A DNA stretch of 50,878 nt, from contig JADZCN010000016.1 of the NCBI GenBank assembly GCA_020851565.1, forward strand, positions 1 to 50,878, in the 5' to 3' direction. Of this stretch, positions 1-7,433 are shown in pieces. The translations under genes were made by a program, and so were the position numbers. The notes below the pieces were generated by a model. It did no database searches, was not told where the DNA came from, and saw only the letters and a program-made list of their open reading frames with translations. Source of the DNA: Acidobacteriota bacterium. Lineage in GTDB: Bacteria; Acidobacteriota; Vicinamibacteria; Vicinamibacterales; UBA2999. Positions within the stretch are counted from its first letter, which is position 1. The number at the start of each line of letters is the position of its first letter.

Positions 1-808
1 CCGGGATGTTCGCGCCCTGCAGGCTGTTGTTGTACCAGTCGTAGTAGCCCTCGCCGCTGAACTGGTTGCCGCCCGACTTGGCGATGAACTGGCTCTGCAC
101 GCCCGGGTTCGGCATCTCGGCGCCCTGCCCCGAGGTGCCGAGGAAGGTCTCTTCGAGCGATGAGTAGTCGAAGTAGAAGCCCGCGCCGCCCGTGCCTTCG
201 GTGGTGTTGATGCCCTCGATGAGCACGCGCACCTGGCCCGAGAAGCCGTAGGCGTTGTAGCCGGTCTGCGTCCCCGCGCGGTTGCCGCCCACGTCGATGC
301 GCGACATCTGCACCGAGGGGGTCACCGCCAGCAGCGACCACATGTCGCGGCCGTTCGGGATGGACTGGAGCTGTTCGAGCTTGAAGTTCTGCTGCACGCG
401 CGTCGAGGACGTGTCGATGATGGGCGACTCGCCCGTCACCGTCACGGTCTCCTGCAGCGTCGCCAGCGAGAGCTCGACGTTCAGGTTCGCCGTGAACCCA
501 AGGGCGATCTGGACGCCCTCACGCCGCAGCGTGTTGAAGCCCGCCAGCTCGTAGGTGACGGTGTAGACGCCCGGGGGCACGGCGGGGAACCGGTAGTTAC
601 CGGTCTCGGAGGATACGGTCGTCTGCTGGCCGAGCATCGACGGGCTCTCGGCCGTGACCGTGACGCCGGGCAGCACGGCGCCCTGCGCGTCCGTGATGCG
701 GCCCTGGATCGTGCCGGTAGAGCTGGCACCACCGCCCTGTGCCCACGCCGGCACCGCGGCTGCAAACGCCAACACAAGGGTCAGCGCTGCCATAGACCAA
801 CGCTTCAT
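1..808 (-). CDS. TonB-dependent receptor, Oar-like, partial (3' end outside window)
   Basis: The reading frame is open from an ATG at 808 to the window edge, so only the first 269 residues are seen. AGGAGG lies six bases before this ATG, which decides it over the in-frame ATG six bases upstream. A signal peptide ending in AWA-Q is followed by a carboxypeptidase-regulatory-like beta-sandwich domain (about residues 30-115, with the TGNYRFPAVPPG motif) and the start of the plug domain. By family this is an outer-membrane receptor that imports ligands using TonB energy. It is nearly colinear with the downstream gene at 1130-3976; over the shared region only scattered residues differ by eye. The substrate cannot be told, and no SusD partner lies nearby. 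Confidence 0.9.
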   Translation of the reverse strand, partial: MKRWSMAALTLVLAFAAAVPAWAQGGGASSTGTIQGRITDAQGAVLPGVTVTAESPSMLGQQTTVSSETGNYRFPAVPPGVYTVTYELAGFNTLRREGVQIALGFTANLNVELSLATLQETVTVTGESPIIDTSSTRVQQNFKLEQLQSIPNGRDMWSLLAVTPSVQMSRIDVGGNRAGTQTGYNAYGFSGQVRVLIEGINTTEGTGGAGFYFDYSSLEETFLGTSGQGAEMPNPGVQSQFIAKSGGNQFSGEGYYDWYNNSLQGANIP

Positions 809-990
809 GCTCATCCTCCTGGTGGGGGTGGCCCGCCTGGGCCTGGGTCCCACAACAACAACTTTCAAGCCCGGCCCGCGAGGGCCGAACCAACAAACCA
901 AGACGACCGAGATTCGAGCGCGCGCCGCCGGCCTACAGCCACGCCGGGAGGGGAGATACAGCCTGCCCCTGCGCCCAGATCAAGGGCCGA

Positions 991-1018
991 ATGTATAGGA
1001 ACCAGGGAGGAAATGCAA
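991..1018 (-). promoter_or_regulatory. possible sigma-70-type promoter of the receptor at 808
   Basis: On the minus strand TTGCAT is followed after 15 bases by TATACA. This is the only AT-rich pocket in the gap and would give a leader of about 175 bases. The spacer is short, so the call is tentative. Confidence 0.3.
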
Positions 1019-1052
1019 TTTTCGGGGTTGAACACCCGTTCAATAAGCGATA

Positions 1053-1100
1053 AGGGCACACGGCCCGGAAATGGCTTCGCATTCCCGCGCCGTGTGCCCT
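1053..1100 (-). terminator. hairpin terminator after the second receptor gene
   Basis: A perfect 12-bp stem (AGGGCACACGGC paired with GCCGTGTGCCCT) encloses a 24-base apical part that can fold further around a CTTC loop. On the minus strand it lies about 30 bases after the receptor stop codon and is followed by a moderately T-rich run (TTATCGCTTATTG). Confidence 0.6.
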
Positions 1101-1129
1101 GGTGAGGACCGCCGCCGTCCAGGCCGCGC

Positions 1130-3976
1130 CTAGAACAGGAAGCGGAATCCGAGCCGCGCCGTGCGCGGCGCGAGGATCGCCGACGGCCGCAGGTAGTTCG
1201 GGCCGGTCGTGCGCGTGATGGTCTCGGACGTGCTGCTGTTGGTCACGTTGAACAGGTCGAAGAACGCGCGGATCTTCATGCGGGCGGTGAGGTCCACCGT
1301 CTTCTCCGCGCGGATGTCGAGCACCGTGATGTTGGGCTCGCGGTTGTCCTTCGGGTTGTCGGCGTAGATCGTGGTGCCGGGGATGATCAGCCCGAACGGC
1401 GTCGCCGCGGAGGCGGCCACGGAGATCTCACGCGCGAAGTTCTGGCCCGACTGGTGCCGCAGCACCGGCGACACGCGGATCCCCCAGGGGGCGTCGTAGG
1501 AGCCGGTCGCCTTGAAATCCCACGACGTGCGCTCGAAGCGGCCGGGGTGGTTCGGCGTCTGCGGGAACGCGCCGGTCGGGAAGTTGTCGCGAATGGTGTA
1601 GCTGCCGCCCACCGACGCCGACCACCTGTTCGCGTAACGCTTGCTGACGGAGGCCTCCACCGTCTTGTATCGGCCCATCAGGCCCGTGTTGGCGACCACC
1701 TGCGACACGGGGAACTGCGACGCCAGCGCGGCGGGCATGCCGTAGAGCGTGAGCACGCGATCGTCTGCCGTGCCGCGCGCGCCGTCCAGGCCGATGTCGG
1801 TGAAGGCGAACGGAACGGTGTAAGCCGACGGCGGTCGAGACGTCTGGTACGACTCGAACAGGTCGTCCTCCGTCTTGTAGACGAAGCCGATGCGCGACCC
1901 GATCACCTCCGCCAGCTGCTGCTCGAAGAAGACCCCGAACTCGTGCGTGTACGGCTGCTTGAGGTTCGGATCCTTCGTGCGCGTGCCGGCCAGGTTCGTG
2001 GCCGTCACCGCCCCCTCCTCGCCCGGCTGCCAGCGACGGTCGCCGTTCAGGTCGTTCCAGGTGAGCGTGATGTTCTTGGAGGCCTGGTTCGGGTTCACGT
2101 TCGTGGAGAGCCCCACGCCCGTGTTGTGCCAGAACAGGCCGTAGTTCGCCTTGATGACCGACCGCCCGTCGCCGCTGAGGTCGTAGACCATGCCCAGGCG
2201 CGGCGCGAACGAGTTGAACGTGTTCACCTCGACCTCGGGGAACGTCTGGTCGGGGATGCTCAGCAGCGCCGTCCCGTGCGAGAACGCCATCTGGTACTGC
2301 TCGGGGAGCCAGTTGCGATACCGGTCCCAGCGCACGCCGCCGTTCACCGTGAGGCGGCCCAGGTTCCACGTGTCGTTGATGAACGCGCCGAAGACATCGA
2401 GCTTTACCTGGGACAGCGTGTCGCCGTTGTCGTCGGTGCTGAGCGTGCCCACGTCGGTCGCGGTCGGGAACCAGAACACGATCTGGCTCGAGCGGCCGTT
2501 GTTGTACTGGAGGTCGCGGTTGCCGCCCACGCCCTGGAGGAAGCCGCTCACCTGGGTTTCCTTGTTGATCTCGCCGCCGATCTTGATGGTGTGGCTGCCC
2601 TTCCCCGTGTCGAGGAAGTAGGTGGCCGCGCCGGTGATCTGCTTGCGGTCGCGGTCGCTCTGCTGCCGCTGGGGCGAGCCCTCGAGCGTCAGGGTCGTCG
2701 TGTCGCGGAACCAGTAGCCCAGGTCGCTGTTGGCAATCTGCGGGAAGTAGTAGCCGAAGTCGCCGAAGCGGGCCTCCACGTACAGCTTGTCGCTGATCGT
2801 GCCGTTCCACTCGCCCTTCCACACCCAGCTGCCCGAGTCCTGCGTGAAGGTCTGCCCGGGATCCGTGTAGGTGTAGCTGCCCTGCGGCAGGCGGTTGGGC
2901 TGCACCTTCTGCCCCCACTGGTAGTAACCGATGATCTTGTTCTTCTGGTTCACCTGGTACGTGCCCTTGACGACCGGGTTCCACAGCTCGGTGTCGAACG
3001 TCTGGTCGAACAGGAAGTTCGGCTGGCCCACGGCGTTGAACTGCGTGCGGTAGGTGCCGAAGTACCAGATCTTGTCCTTCTTGATCGGGCCGCCCACGTT
3101 GATGGCCGTGTCGTAGTACCGATCCATCTCGTTGCTGTGCGGCCGGACGCCGCGCGCGATGACGGCATCGGGAATGTTCGAGCCCTGCAGGCTGTTGTTG
3201 TACCAGTCGAGGTAGTACTCGCCGCTCAGCTGGTTGCCGCCCGACTTGGCGATGAACTGGCTCTGCACGCCGGGGTTCGGCATCTCGGCGCCCTGTCCCG
3301 TCGTGCCCATGAAGACTTCCTCGAGCGACGAGTAGTCGAAGTAGAAGCCGGCGCCGTCGGTACCCTCGGTGGTGTTGATGCCCTCGATGAGCACGCGCAC
3401 CTGGCCGGTGAAGCCGTACGCCGTGTAGCCGGTCTGCGTGCCGGCGCGGTTGCCACCCACGTCGATGCGCGCCATCTGCACCGCCGGCGTCACCGCCAGC
3501 AGCGACCACATGTCGCGGCCGTTCGGGATGGAGTTGAGCTGCTCGAGCTTGAAGTTCTGCTGCACGCGCGTGGAGGTGGTGTCGATGACTGGCGATGCGC
3601 CGGACACGGTCACCGTCTCCTGCAGCGTCGCGAGCGAGAGCTCGACGTTCAGATTGGCGGTGAAGCCGAGCGTGATCTGCACGCCCTCACGCCGCAGCGT
3701 GTTGAACCCCGCCAGCTCGTAGGTCAGCGTGTAGGTGCCCGGCGGCACCGCCGGAAACCGGTAGTTCCCCGTCTCCGAGGTGACGGTCGTCTGCTCGCCG
3801 AGGAGCGCGGGGCTCGTCGCCGTCACCGTCACGCCGGGCAACACCGCGCCCTGCTCGTCCGACACGCGGCCCTGAATCGTGCCGGTCGCGCTCGCGCCGC
3901 CGCCCTGGGCCAACGCCGGCGCCACCGAGGCGATCGCCAGCAACAGGGCCCACATGGCCCTCGTACACCACTTCAT
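1130..3976 (-). CDS. TonB-dependent receptor, Oar-like, carboxypeptidase-regulatory domain
   Basis: A 948-residue outer-membrane receptor. The ATG at 3976 is chosen because AGGAGG lies seven bases upstream and a signal peptide (cleaved after ALA, about residue 23) follows at once; the frame is open further upstream but without start signals. Domains: carboxypeptidase-regulatory-like fold (about 33-115), plug (about 120-240), then a long beta-barrel ending RLGFRFLF, with the C-terminal phenylalanine expected for Bam-dependent insertion. Such receptors are abundant in acidobacteria and are usually linked to uptake of glycans or peptides. The upstream neighbour at 1-808 is a close paralogue, so the pair arose by tandem duplication. 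Ligand unknown. Confidence 0.92.
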   Translation of the reverse strand: MKWCTRAMWALLLAIASVAPALAQGGGASATGTIQGRVSDEQGAVLPGVTVTATSPALLGEQTTVTSETGNYRFPAVPPGTYTLTYELAGFNTLRREGVQITLGFTANLNVELSLATLQETVTVSGASPVIDTTSTRVQQNFKLEQLNSIPNGRDMWSLLAVTPAVQMARIDVGGNRAGTQTGYTAYGFTGQVRVLIEGINTTEGTDGAGFYFDYSSLEEVFMGTTGQGAEMPNPGVQSQFIAKSGGNQLSGEYYLDWYNNSLQGSNIPDAVIARGVRPHSNEMDRYYDTAINVGGPIKKDKIWYFGTYRTQFNAVGQPNFLFDQTFDTELWNPVVKGTYQVNQKNKIIGYYQWGQKVQPNRLPQGSYTYTDPGQTFTQDSGSWVWKGEWNGTISDKLYVEARFGDFGYYFPQIANSDLGYWFRDTTTLTLEGSPQRQQSDRDRKQITGAATYFLDTGKGSHTIKIGGEINKETQVSGFLQGVGGNRDLQYNNGRSSQIVFWFPTATDVGTLSTDDNGDTLSQVKLDVFGAFINDTWNLGRLTVNGGVRWDRYRNWLPEQYQMAFSHGTALLSIPDQTFPEVEVNTFNSFAPRLGMVYDLSGDGRSVIKANYGLFWHNTGVGLSTNVNPNQASKNITLTWNDLNGDRRWQPGEEGAVTATNLAGTRTKDPNLKQPYTHEFGVFFEQQLAEVIGSRIGFVYKTEDDLFESYQTSRPPSAYTVPFAFTDIGLDGARGTADDRVLTLYGMPAALASQFPVSQVVANTGLMGRYKTVEASVSKRYANRWSASVGGSYTIRDNFPTGAFPQTPNHPGRFERTSWDFKATGSYDAPWGIRVSPVLRHQSGQNFAREISVAASAATPFGLIIPGTTIYADNPKDNREPNITVLDIRAEKTVDLTARMKIRAFFDLFNVTNSSTSETITRTTGPNYLRPSAILAPRTARLGFRFLF

Positions 3977-4180
3977 GACTTCCTCCTGTGGGGCAATCCC
4001 AACAGCAACGCCGCACGTACGACGAACACGACACCGGGGCCACGACAGCCCGGCGCCAGGCATCCACAACAACCCGAGTCGAACCACCAACAGGGGGTTT
4101 GCGCTTGTCACAGGCCCCGGGAGAGGGGGCGCGCAAGTGACCGGATGCTGCGCACTCTACACAAGCGCGGGCGTCCCGGG

Positions 4181-4210
4181 TGTCTTAGATTGTCTTGGAC
4201 TGTCTTGATT
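4181..4210. repeat. three 10-bp tandem units (TGTCTTNGAN type)
   Basis: Exactly three 10-base units, TGTCTTAGAT, TGTCTTGGAC and TGTCTTGATT, stand head to tail. The array ends two bases from the stop codon of the EamA gene, matching other arrays in this window that touch gene ends. Confidence 0.7.
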
Positions 4211-4212
4211 CA

Positions 4213-5097
4213 TCACGCGCGGCGCGTGATGAACAGCCCCGTGAAGATCGCCGCCGACCCGATCACGTGATTGAGCGCGATGGGCTCGCCCAGCCACACC
4301 GCCGCGATCAGGATCGCGATCACGGGCGTGACGTTGCTCCAGGCCGCCGTGCGCGTGCTCCCCGCCCTCTGCACGCTCGTGTACCAGATGAGATATGCGA
4401 ACGCCAGGGCAAAGACCGCCGATGCAGTCATCAGCAGCCAGCTGAGGGGTGAGATGGTCGTCCACTCCACGCCCACGAGCACCGGCATCGCCACCAGGGT
4501 GTACAGCAGGGCGCCGATTGCGATGGAGTAGCCCGTCACCACCAGGGGCGAGTGTGTCCTCAGGATGGGAACCGATGCCACCGAGTAGGTCGCCCAGCAC
4601 ACGGTGCTGGCCATCATGAGCGCGTCGCCCAGGTGCCCGCTCGTGCTCCAGTCCACCTTCTGCCCGACGACGATGGCGAGTCCGAGGAAGGAGATGGCCG
4701 CGCCCACCCATCGCCGCGGCGGCACGCGCTCGTGGCCGGCCCACGCCGTCAACAACGCCACCACCACCGGCGTCGTGCCGAGGATGAGCGAGCCGTTGGC
4801 CACGCTCGTGCGCTTGACCCCGCCCAGGAAGAGCAGTTGGTACATGCAGTGCCCGACCACGCCGAGGACGACGAGCCGGGCCCAGTCCCGGCGCGCCAGC
4901 GGCGCCATGCGCGGTAGGCCCGCACCCTGCCCGGAACGCTGCCACCAGATGGCGACCAGGAAGACGGCCGAGGCGATGACGAGGCGGAAGGCATTGAACG
5001 CCAGTTCGGGGAAATCGCGGAGCGCGACCTTCACCAGCGAGAAGTTGGCGCCCCAGATGGCCACCATCGTGACGAGGAGGAGGTCGAGGCGGGACAC
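4213..5097 (-). CDS. EamA/DMT-family transporter
   Basis: A 294-residue inner-membrane protein with about ten hydrophobic segments arranged as two EamA repeats, each opening with a typical W-G-x-N/S helix (IWGANFSLVKVAL near residue 14). The family exports metabolites such as amino acids or nucleosides by an ion-coupled antiport mechanism; the substrate cannot be read from sequence. The start is a GTG with no clear ribosome-binding site; the methionine at residue 11 is an alternative. It is transcribed alone, downstream of the atp cluster but beyond that cluster's terminator, and its 3' end abuts a short 10-bp repeat array. Confidence 0.88.
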   Translation of the reverse strand: MSRLDLLLVTMVAIWGANFSLVKVALRDFPELAFNAFRLVIASAVFLVAIWWQRSGQGAGLPRMAPLARRDWARLVVLGVVGHCMYQLLFLGGVKRTSVANGSLILGTTPVVVALLTAWAGHERVPPRRWVGAAISFLGLAIVVGQKVDWSTSGHLGDALMMASTVCWATYSVASVPILRTHSPLVVTGYSIAIGALLYTLVAMPVLVGVEWTTISPLSWLLMTASAVFALAFAYLIWYTSVQRAGSTRTAAWSNVTPVIAILIAAVWLGEPIALNHVIGSAAIFTGLFITRRA

Positions 5098-5117
5098 TGG
5101 GGATCAGGTCAAATCAC

Positions 5118-5167
5118 GGTGCAGGGGTGCAAGGTGCAAGGTGCAAGGTGCAGGGGGCAGGGTGCAC
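5118..5167. repeat. degenerate GGTGCA word array
   Basis: GGTGCA/GGGTGCA words repeat about seven times, with units of about seven bases. It lies just upstream of the EamA start codon. A 21-base stretch within it is identical to one in the array at 44769-44812. Confidence 0.7.
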
Positions 5168-5208
5168 TGGAGCGGAGAACGAGCGGGCGACGTGGGCGGA
5201 AACGAAAA

Positions 5209-5241
5209 CGAGTGCGGGGGCATGGCTGCCCTCCGCACTCG
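5209..5241 (-). terminator. intrinsic terminator of the atp cluster
   Basis: CGAGTGCGG and CCGCACTCG close a stem that continues to about 14 pairs with one bulged base and a TGGC loop. On the minus strand it is followed at once by TTTTCGTTTCC. It lies about 90 bases beyond the atpE stop codon. Confidence 0.75.
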
Positions 5242-5328
5242 TGTGCCTGAAGCCTGGAGGCCGGGATCGCACTCGCGGGCCTTCTTGAACCGCCGTGCTT
5301 CGAACCCCGGGCCTCGAACCTCCGTGCG

Positions 5329-5673
5329 CTACCCTCCGAACGGCTTGATGAAGAAGAGGATCAGCGAGACGAGCAGCACGTAGATGACGAGCGACTCGAT
5401 GAGCACGAGGCCGAGGATGAGGGCGCCGCGGATTTCACCGGAGGCACCGGGGTTGCGGGCAATCGCCTCGGCGGCGGACGCGACGGCCTTGCCCTGGCCA
5501 AGCGCGGCGCCGGCGGCCGCGATGGCCAGCGCGAAGCCCGCGGTGATGATCGACCACTGCACCAGGCCGGACTCGGCGGCGGCGCCGGCGGCCTCCTGCG
5601 CGTAGGCCGGCGACACCAGGCCAAGGACCAGGAACCCGAACATCAAGGACAGCACTGACCGTCGTGTGCTCAC
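5329..5673 (-). CDS. atpE: ATP synthase F0 subunit c with N-terminal leader
   Basis: A 114-residue protein. An N-terminal hydrophobic leader ending SPAYAQ (about residue 26) precedes a standard two-helix c subunit: helix 1 with GAALGQGKAV, the polar loop ARNPGASGEIRG, and helix 2 with the ion-carrying glutamate in LVLIESLVIY. It forms the rotor ring that carries protons or sodium through F0. The GTG at 5673 is preferred because GGGAGG lies eight bases upstream; a longer frame from 5706 lacks this. The pattern Q in helix 1 plus E-S and Y in helix 2 resembles sodium-binding rings, though a usual threonine is leucine. It follows atpI after 33 bases, with no subunit a gene between. Confidence 0.92.
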   Translation of the reverse strand: MSTRRSVLSLMFGFLVLGLVSPAYAQEAAGAAAESGLVQWSIITAGFALAIAAAGAALGQGKAVASAAEAIARNPGASGEIRGALILGLVLIESLVIYVLLVSLILFFIKPFGG

Positions 5674-5706
5674 AGCGTACGCCTCCCTCACGCGATACCG
5701 AACCAC

Positions 5707-6069
5707 TTACGAAACATGTTGAGACCGTCGAATGGCTTCGACCCCTGCGGCGAGCGCCAGCGAGGTCACCCCCACCAGCATCCCCACCGGGTCGAGGTGC
5801 AAACGCACCATCATACCGTAGGCCGCGACGGCGAGTATAGCATGTCTTGTGAAGAATTTCACTAGCACCCACGCCCCCGCCCGCCCCCCGCCGCCCGGCC
5901 CGATCAGCGCATCCACCGTTCCCCGGATGGCCCACGCCGACAGCCCCACCAGTGCGCCCCCGCCGATCACGCCCGCGCCCGCCTGCCACTTGCGCGGCCA
6001 GACCATCCAGGCGAACACCGCCAGCAGCACGCAGAACCCCACGGCGTCGCGCAGCACCCGGTGCGTCAC
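5707..6069 (-). CDS. ATP synthase subunit I-like membrane protein
   Basis: A 120-residue protein with four predicted membrane helices, of the AtpI/AtpR type that helps assemble the c ring or supply ions. The GTG start at 6069 overlaps the TGA of atpZ (GTGA), so the genes are translationally coupled; the longer open frame upstream runs through atpZ and has no start signal. Helix 1 (GFCVLLAVFAWMVW) and a glycine-rich segment (GGALVGLSAWAIRG) fit the family, although sequence conservation in it is low. Its place between atpZ and atpE is the strongest support. Confidence 0.7.
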   Translation of the reverse strand: MTHRVLRDAVGFCVLLAVFAWMVWPRKWQAGAGVIGGGALVGLSAWAIRGTVDALIGPGGGGRAGAWVLVKFFTRHAILAVAAYGMMVRLHLDPVGMLVGVTSLALAAGVEAIRRSQHVS

Positions 6070-6314
6070 CGGCTGTCGTCCCGTTCCCCGGCCGGCCCCG
6101 ACGGGCCGGCCGTGGCACGCATCACGCGGTAGACGTTCAACACACCCGCCGCCAGGCCCAGGAAGAAACCGATGAAGGACAGCCACGGCGCCGTGCCGAG
6201 AGTCCCGTCCAGCCAGTAACCCCCGCCAAAACCCATCGCAAGAGCGAGGACGAACGACATCCCCACCGAGCTGAGCTGCCCGAGCATCCGAAGCGTGCTG
6301 GGTGAGTCCGCCAT
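6066..6314 (-). CDS. atpZ: AtpZ/AtpI-type ATP synthase accessory protein
   Basis: An 82-residue protein with two hydrophobic hairpin helices separated by a short loop: GMSFVLALAMGFGGGYWLDG and WLSFIGFFLGLAAGVLNVYR. This is the pattern of the AtpZ (formerly AtpI) family, placed first in many atp operons and implicated in ion supply or complex assembly. The ATG at 6314 is chosen over an upstream TTG in the frame. It heads the three-gene cluster. A 12-unit repeat array lies immediately upstream, in the space shared with the divergent gene at 6542. Confidence 0.8.
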   Translation of the reverse strand: MADSPSTLRMLGQLSSVGMSFVLALAMGFGGGYWLDGTLGTAPWLSFIGFFLGLAAGVLNVYRVMRATAGPSGPAGERDDSR

Positions 6315-6340
6315 CGGCGTAGTGTACGGCCGGATCAACG

Positions 6341-6467
6341 GGTGCGGGCGGGTGCGAACAGGTGCGGGCGGGTGCGGGCGGGTGCGGGCGGGTGCGAACG
6401 GGTGCGGGCAGGTGCGGGCGGGTGCGGGCGGGTGCGAACGGGTGCGGGCGGGTGCGGGCGGGTGCGG
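6341..6467 (+). repeat. array of 10-bp GGTGCG units (12 full copies)
   Basis: Twelve full units and one partial unit of 10 bases, every one beginning GGTGCG. The last four bases fall into two classes: GGCG/GGCA and AACG/AACA, in the order G A G G G A G G G A G G. The same two unit types recur at 14013-14089 and 34938-34964. GGG tracts with one- and three-base spacers make it a G-quadruplex candidate on the plus strand. It fills the divergent promoter region between atpZ and the VWFA-type gene. Confidence 0.95.
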
Positions 6468-6488
6468 CTCCCGGCTCCCGACCCGTTC

Positions 6489-6494
6489 TATACT
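6489..6494 (+). promoter_or_regulatory. -10-like box TATACT upstream of the first VWFA-type gene
   Basis: TATACT stands 47 bases before the ATG at 6542 and about 20 bases beyond the end of the repeat array. No good -35 is seen; its place is occupied by the array and a CCCGGCTCCCG stretch. Confidence 0.35.
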
Positions 6495-6541
6495 CCCCTC
6501 AGCTGCCCCGGTGCGCCTCCGGCCCAGCGTGGAGTCCCACG

Positions 6542-7432
6542 ATGCCTCGATTTCCCCGTGCGCTTCTGCTGGTCATGGGAGTGGGCGCGCTTGCCCTCGC
6601 CCCCTCGCTCATGGCCCAGGCCACCGAGCGGGTGCTGTACGTCAGCGCCCTTGACGCAAAGACCCGGGCACCCGTCGACACGCTGGCTCCCGGGGATCTC
6701 CGTGTCACCGAAGACGGCGTCACCCGCGAGGTGCTCCGCGTCACACCGGCCACGACGCCCATGCCGGTGGCGGTCATCGTGGACAACCAGGCCGCCGCGC
6801 AGCCCACGATCGCGGATCTCCGATCCGCGCTCACCGCCTTCCTGGCCGCCATCGACGGTCTCGGACCGGTCGCGCTCGTCACCATCGCCGACCGGCCCAC
6901 CATCCTGCAGGACTACACCACCGATGCGGGCCAGCTGAAGGACGCCGCCAACCGCGTGTTCGCGATGCCCGATTCGGGCGCGACGCTGCTGGACGCCCTC
7001 GTCGAGGTCTCGCGGGGCCTTTCCAAACGCGAGTCGGACCGCGCGGCCATCGTCGTCGTGACGCCGGAGCTGACCGAGTTCAGCACGCTGCACTTCTCGC
7101 AGGTCCTGGACGGCTTGAAGGCGAGCGGTGCGATGATGAGCGCCGTCGTCCTGCAGAACTTGCGGGGCCCGATCCAGGCCGATGCCGCCCGCAACCGCGC
7201 GGTGGTGCTCGATCGCGGCGTGAAGGAGACCGGCGGCTGGCGCGAGGACGTGCTGACCAGCATGAGCTACCGGCAGGCGCTCGAACGGATCGCCGCGGCG
7301 CTGAAGCGCCAGTACCGCGTGGTCTACGCGCGGCCGCAGACGCTCATCCCGCCCGAGCGCGTCCAGGTGACCGCTGCCCGTGACGGCCTGGTGATGACCG
7401 GCGCGCCGGCGCGCGGGCAGAAAGATCGCTGA
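6542..7432 (+). CDS. VWFA-related secreted protein with degenerate metal site
   Basis: A 296-residue protein with a signal peptide (cleaved near LMAQ, about residue 25). It then shows the layout of the acidobacterial VWFA-related family (TIGR03436 type): an N-terminal beta-rich segment (LAPGDLRVTEDGVTREVLRV) and a von Willebrand A-like fold ending near RQYRVVYARP. The metal motif DxSxS expected after the first strand reads DNQAA here, so metal-dependent ligand binding is probably lost. The frame runs upstream through the repeat array, but the ATG at 6542 is the first followed by a signal peptide. It forms a pair with the next gene after one base. Confidence 0.75.
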   Translation: MPRFPRALLLVMGVGALALAPSLMAQATERVLYVSALDAKTRAPVDTLAPGDLRVTEDGVTREVLRVTPATTPMPVAVIVDNQAAAQPTIADLRSALTAFLAAIDGLGPVALVTIADRPTILQDYTTDAGQLKDAANRVFAMPDSGATLLDALVEVSRGLSKRESDRAAIVVVTPELTEFSTLHFSQVLDGLKASGAMMSAVVLQNLRGPIQADAARNRAVVLDRGVKETGGWREDVLTSMSYRQALERIAAALKRQYRVVYARPQTLIPPERVQVTAARDGLVMTGAPARGQKDR

Positions 7433-7433
7433 G

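Larger units (their letters stand above)
809..1129. other. 321-bp non-coding gap between tandem receptor genes
   Basis: No convincing reading frame is present. The gap holds a strong inverted repeat at its distal end (terminator for the gene at 1130-3976), a possible promoter near 1000, and otherwise unremarkable GC-rich sequence. Confidence 0.6.

Noticed and set aside
1454..4270. Very long open frame (938 codons) on the plus strand opposite the receptor gene
   Set aside because: It is the antisense shadow of a high-GC receptor gene; its translation is Arg/Val/Leu-rich with no domain, and the minus strand has a signal peptide and clear family motifs.
5280..5340. tRNA-like T-loop words (GGTTCGA repeated on the minus strand)
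   Set aside because: GGTTCGA-type words occur three times about 15-17 bases apart, but no acceptor, D or anticodon stem can be formed around any of them; more likely another degenerate word array.
6362..6541. N-terminal extension of the first VWFA-type protein through the 10-bp array
   Set aside because: The extension is a pure translation of repeats and would bury the signal peptide that starts at 6542.
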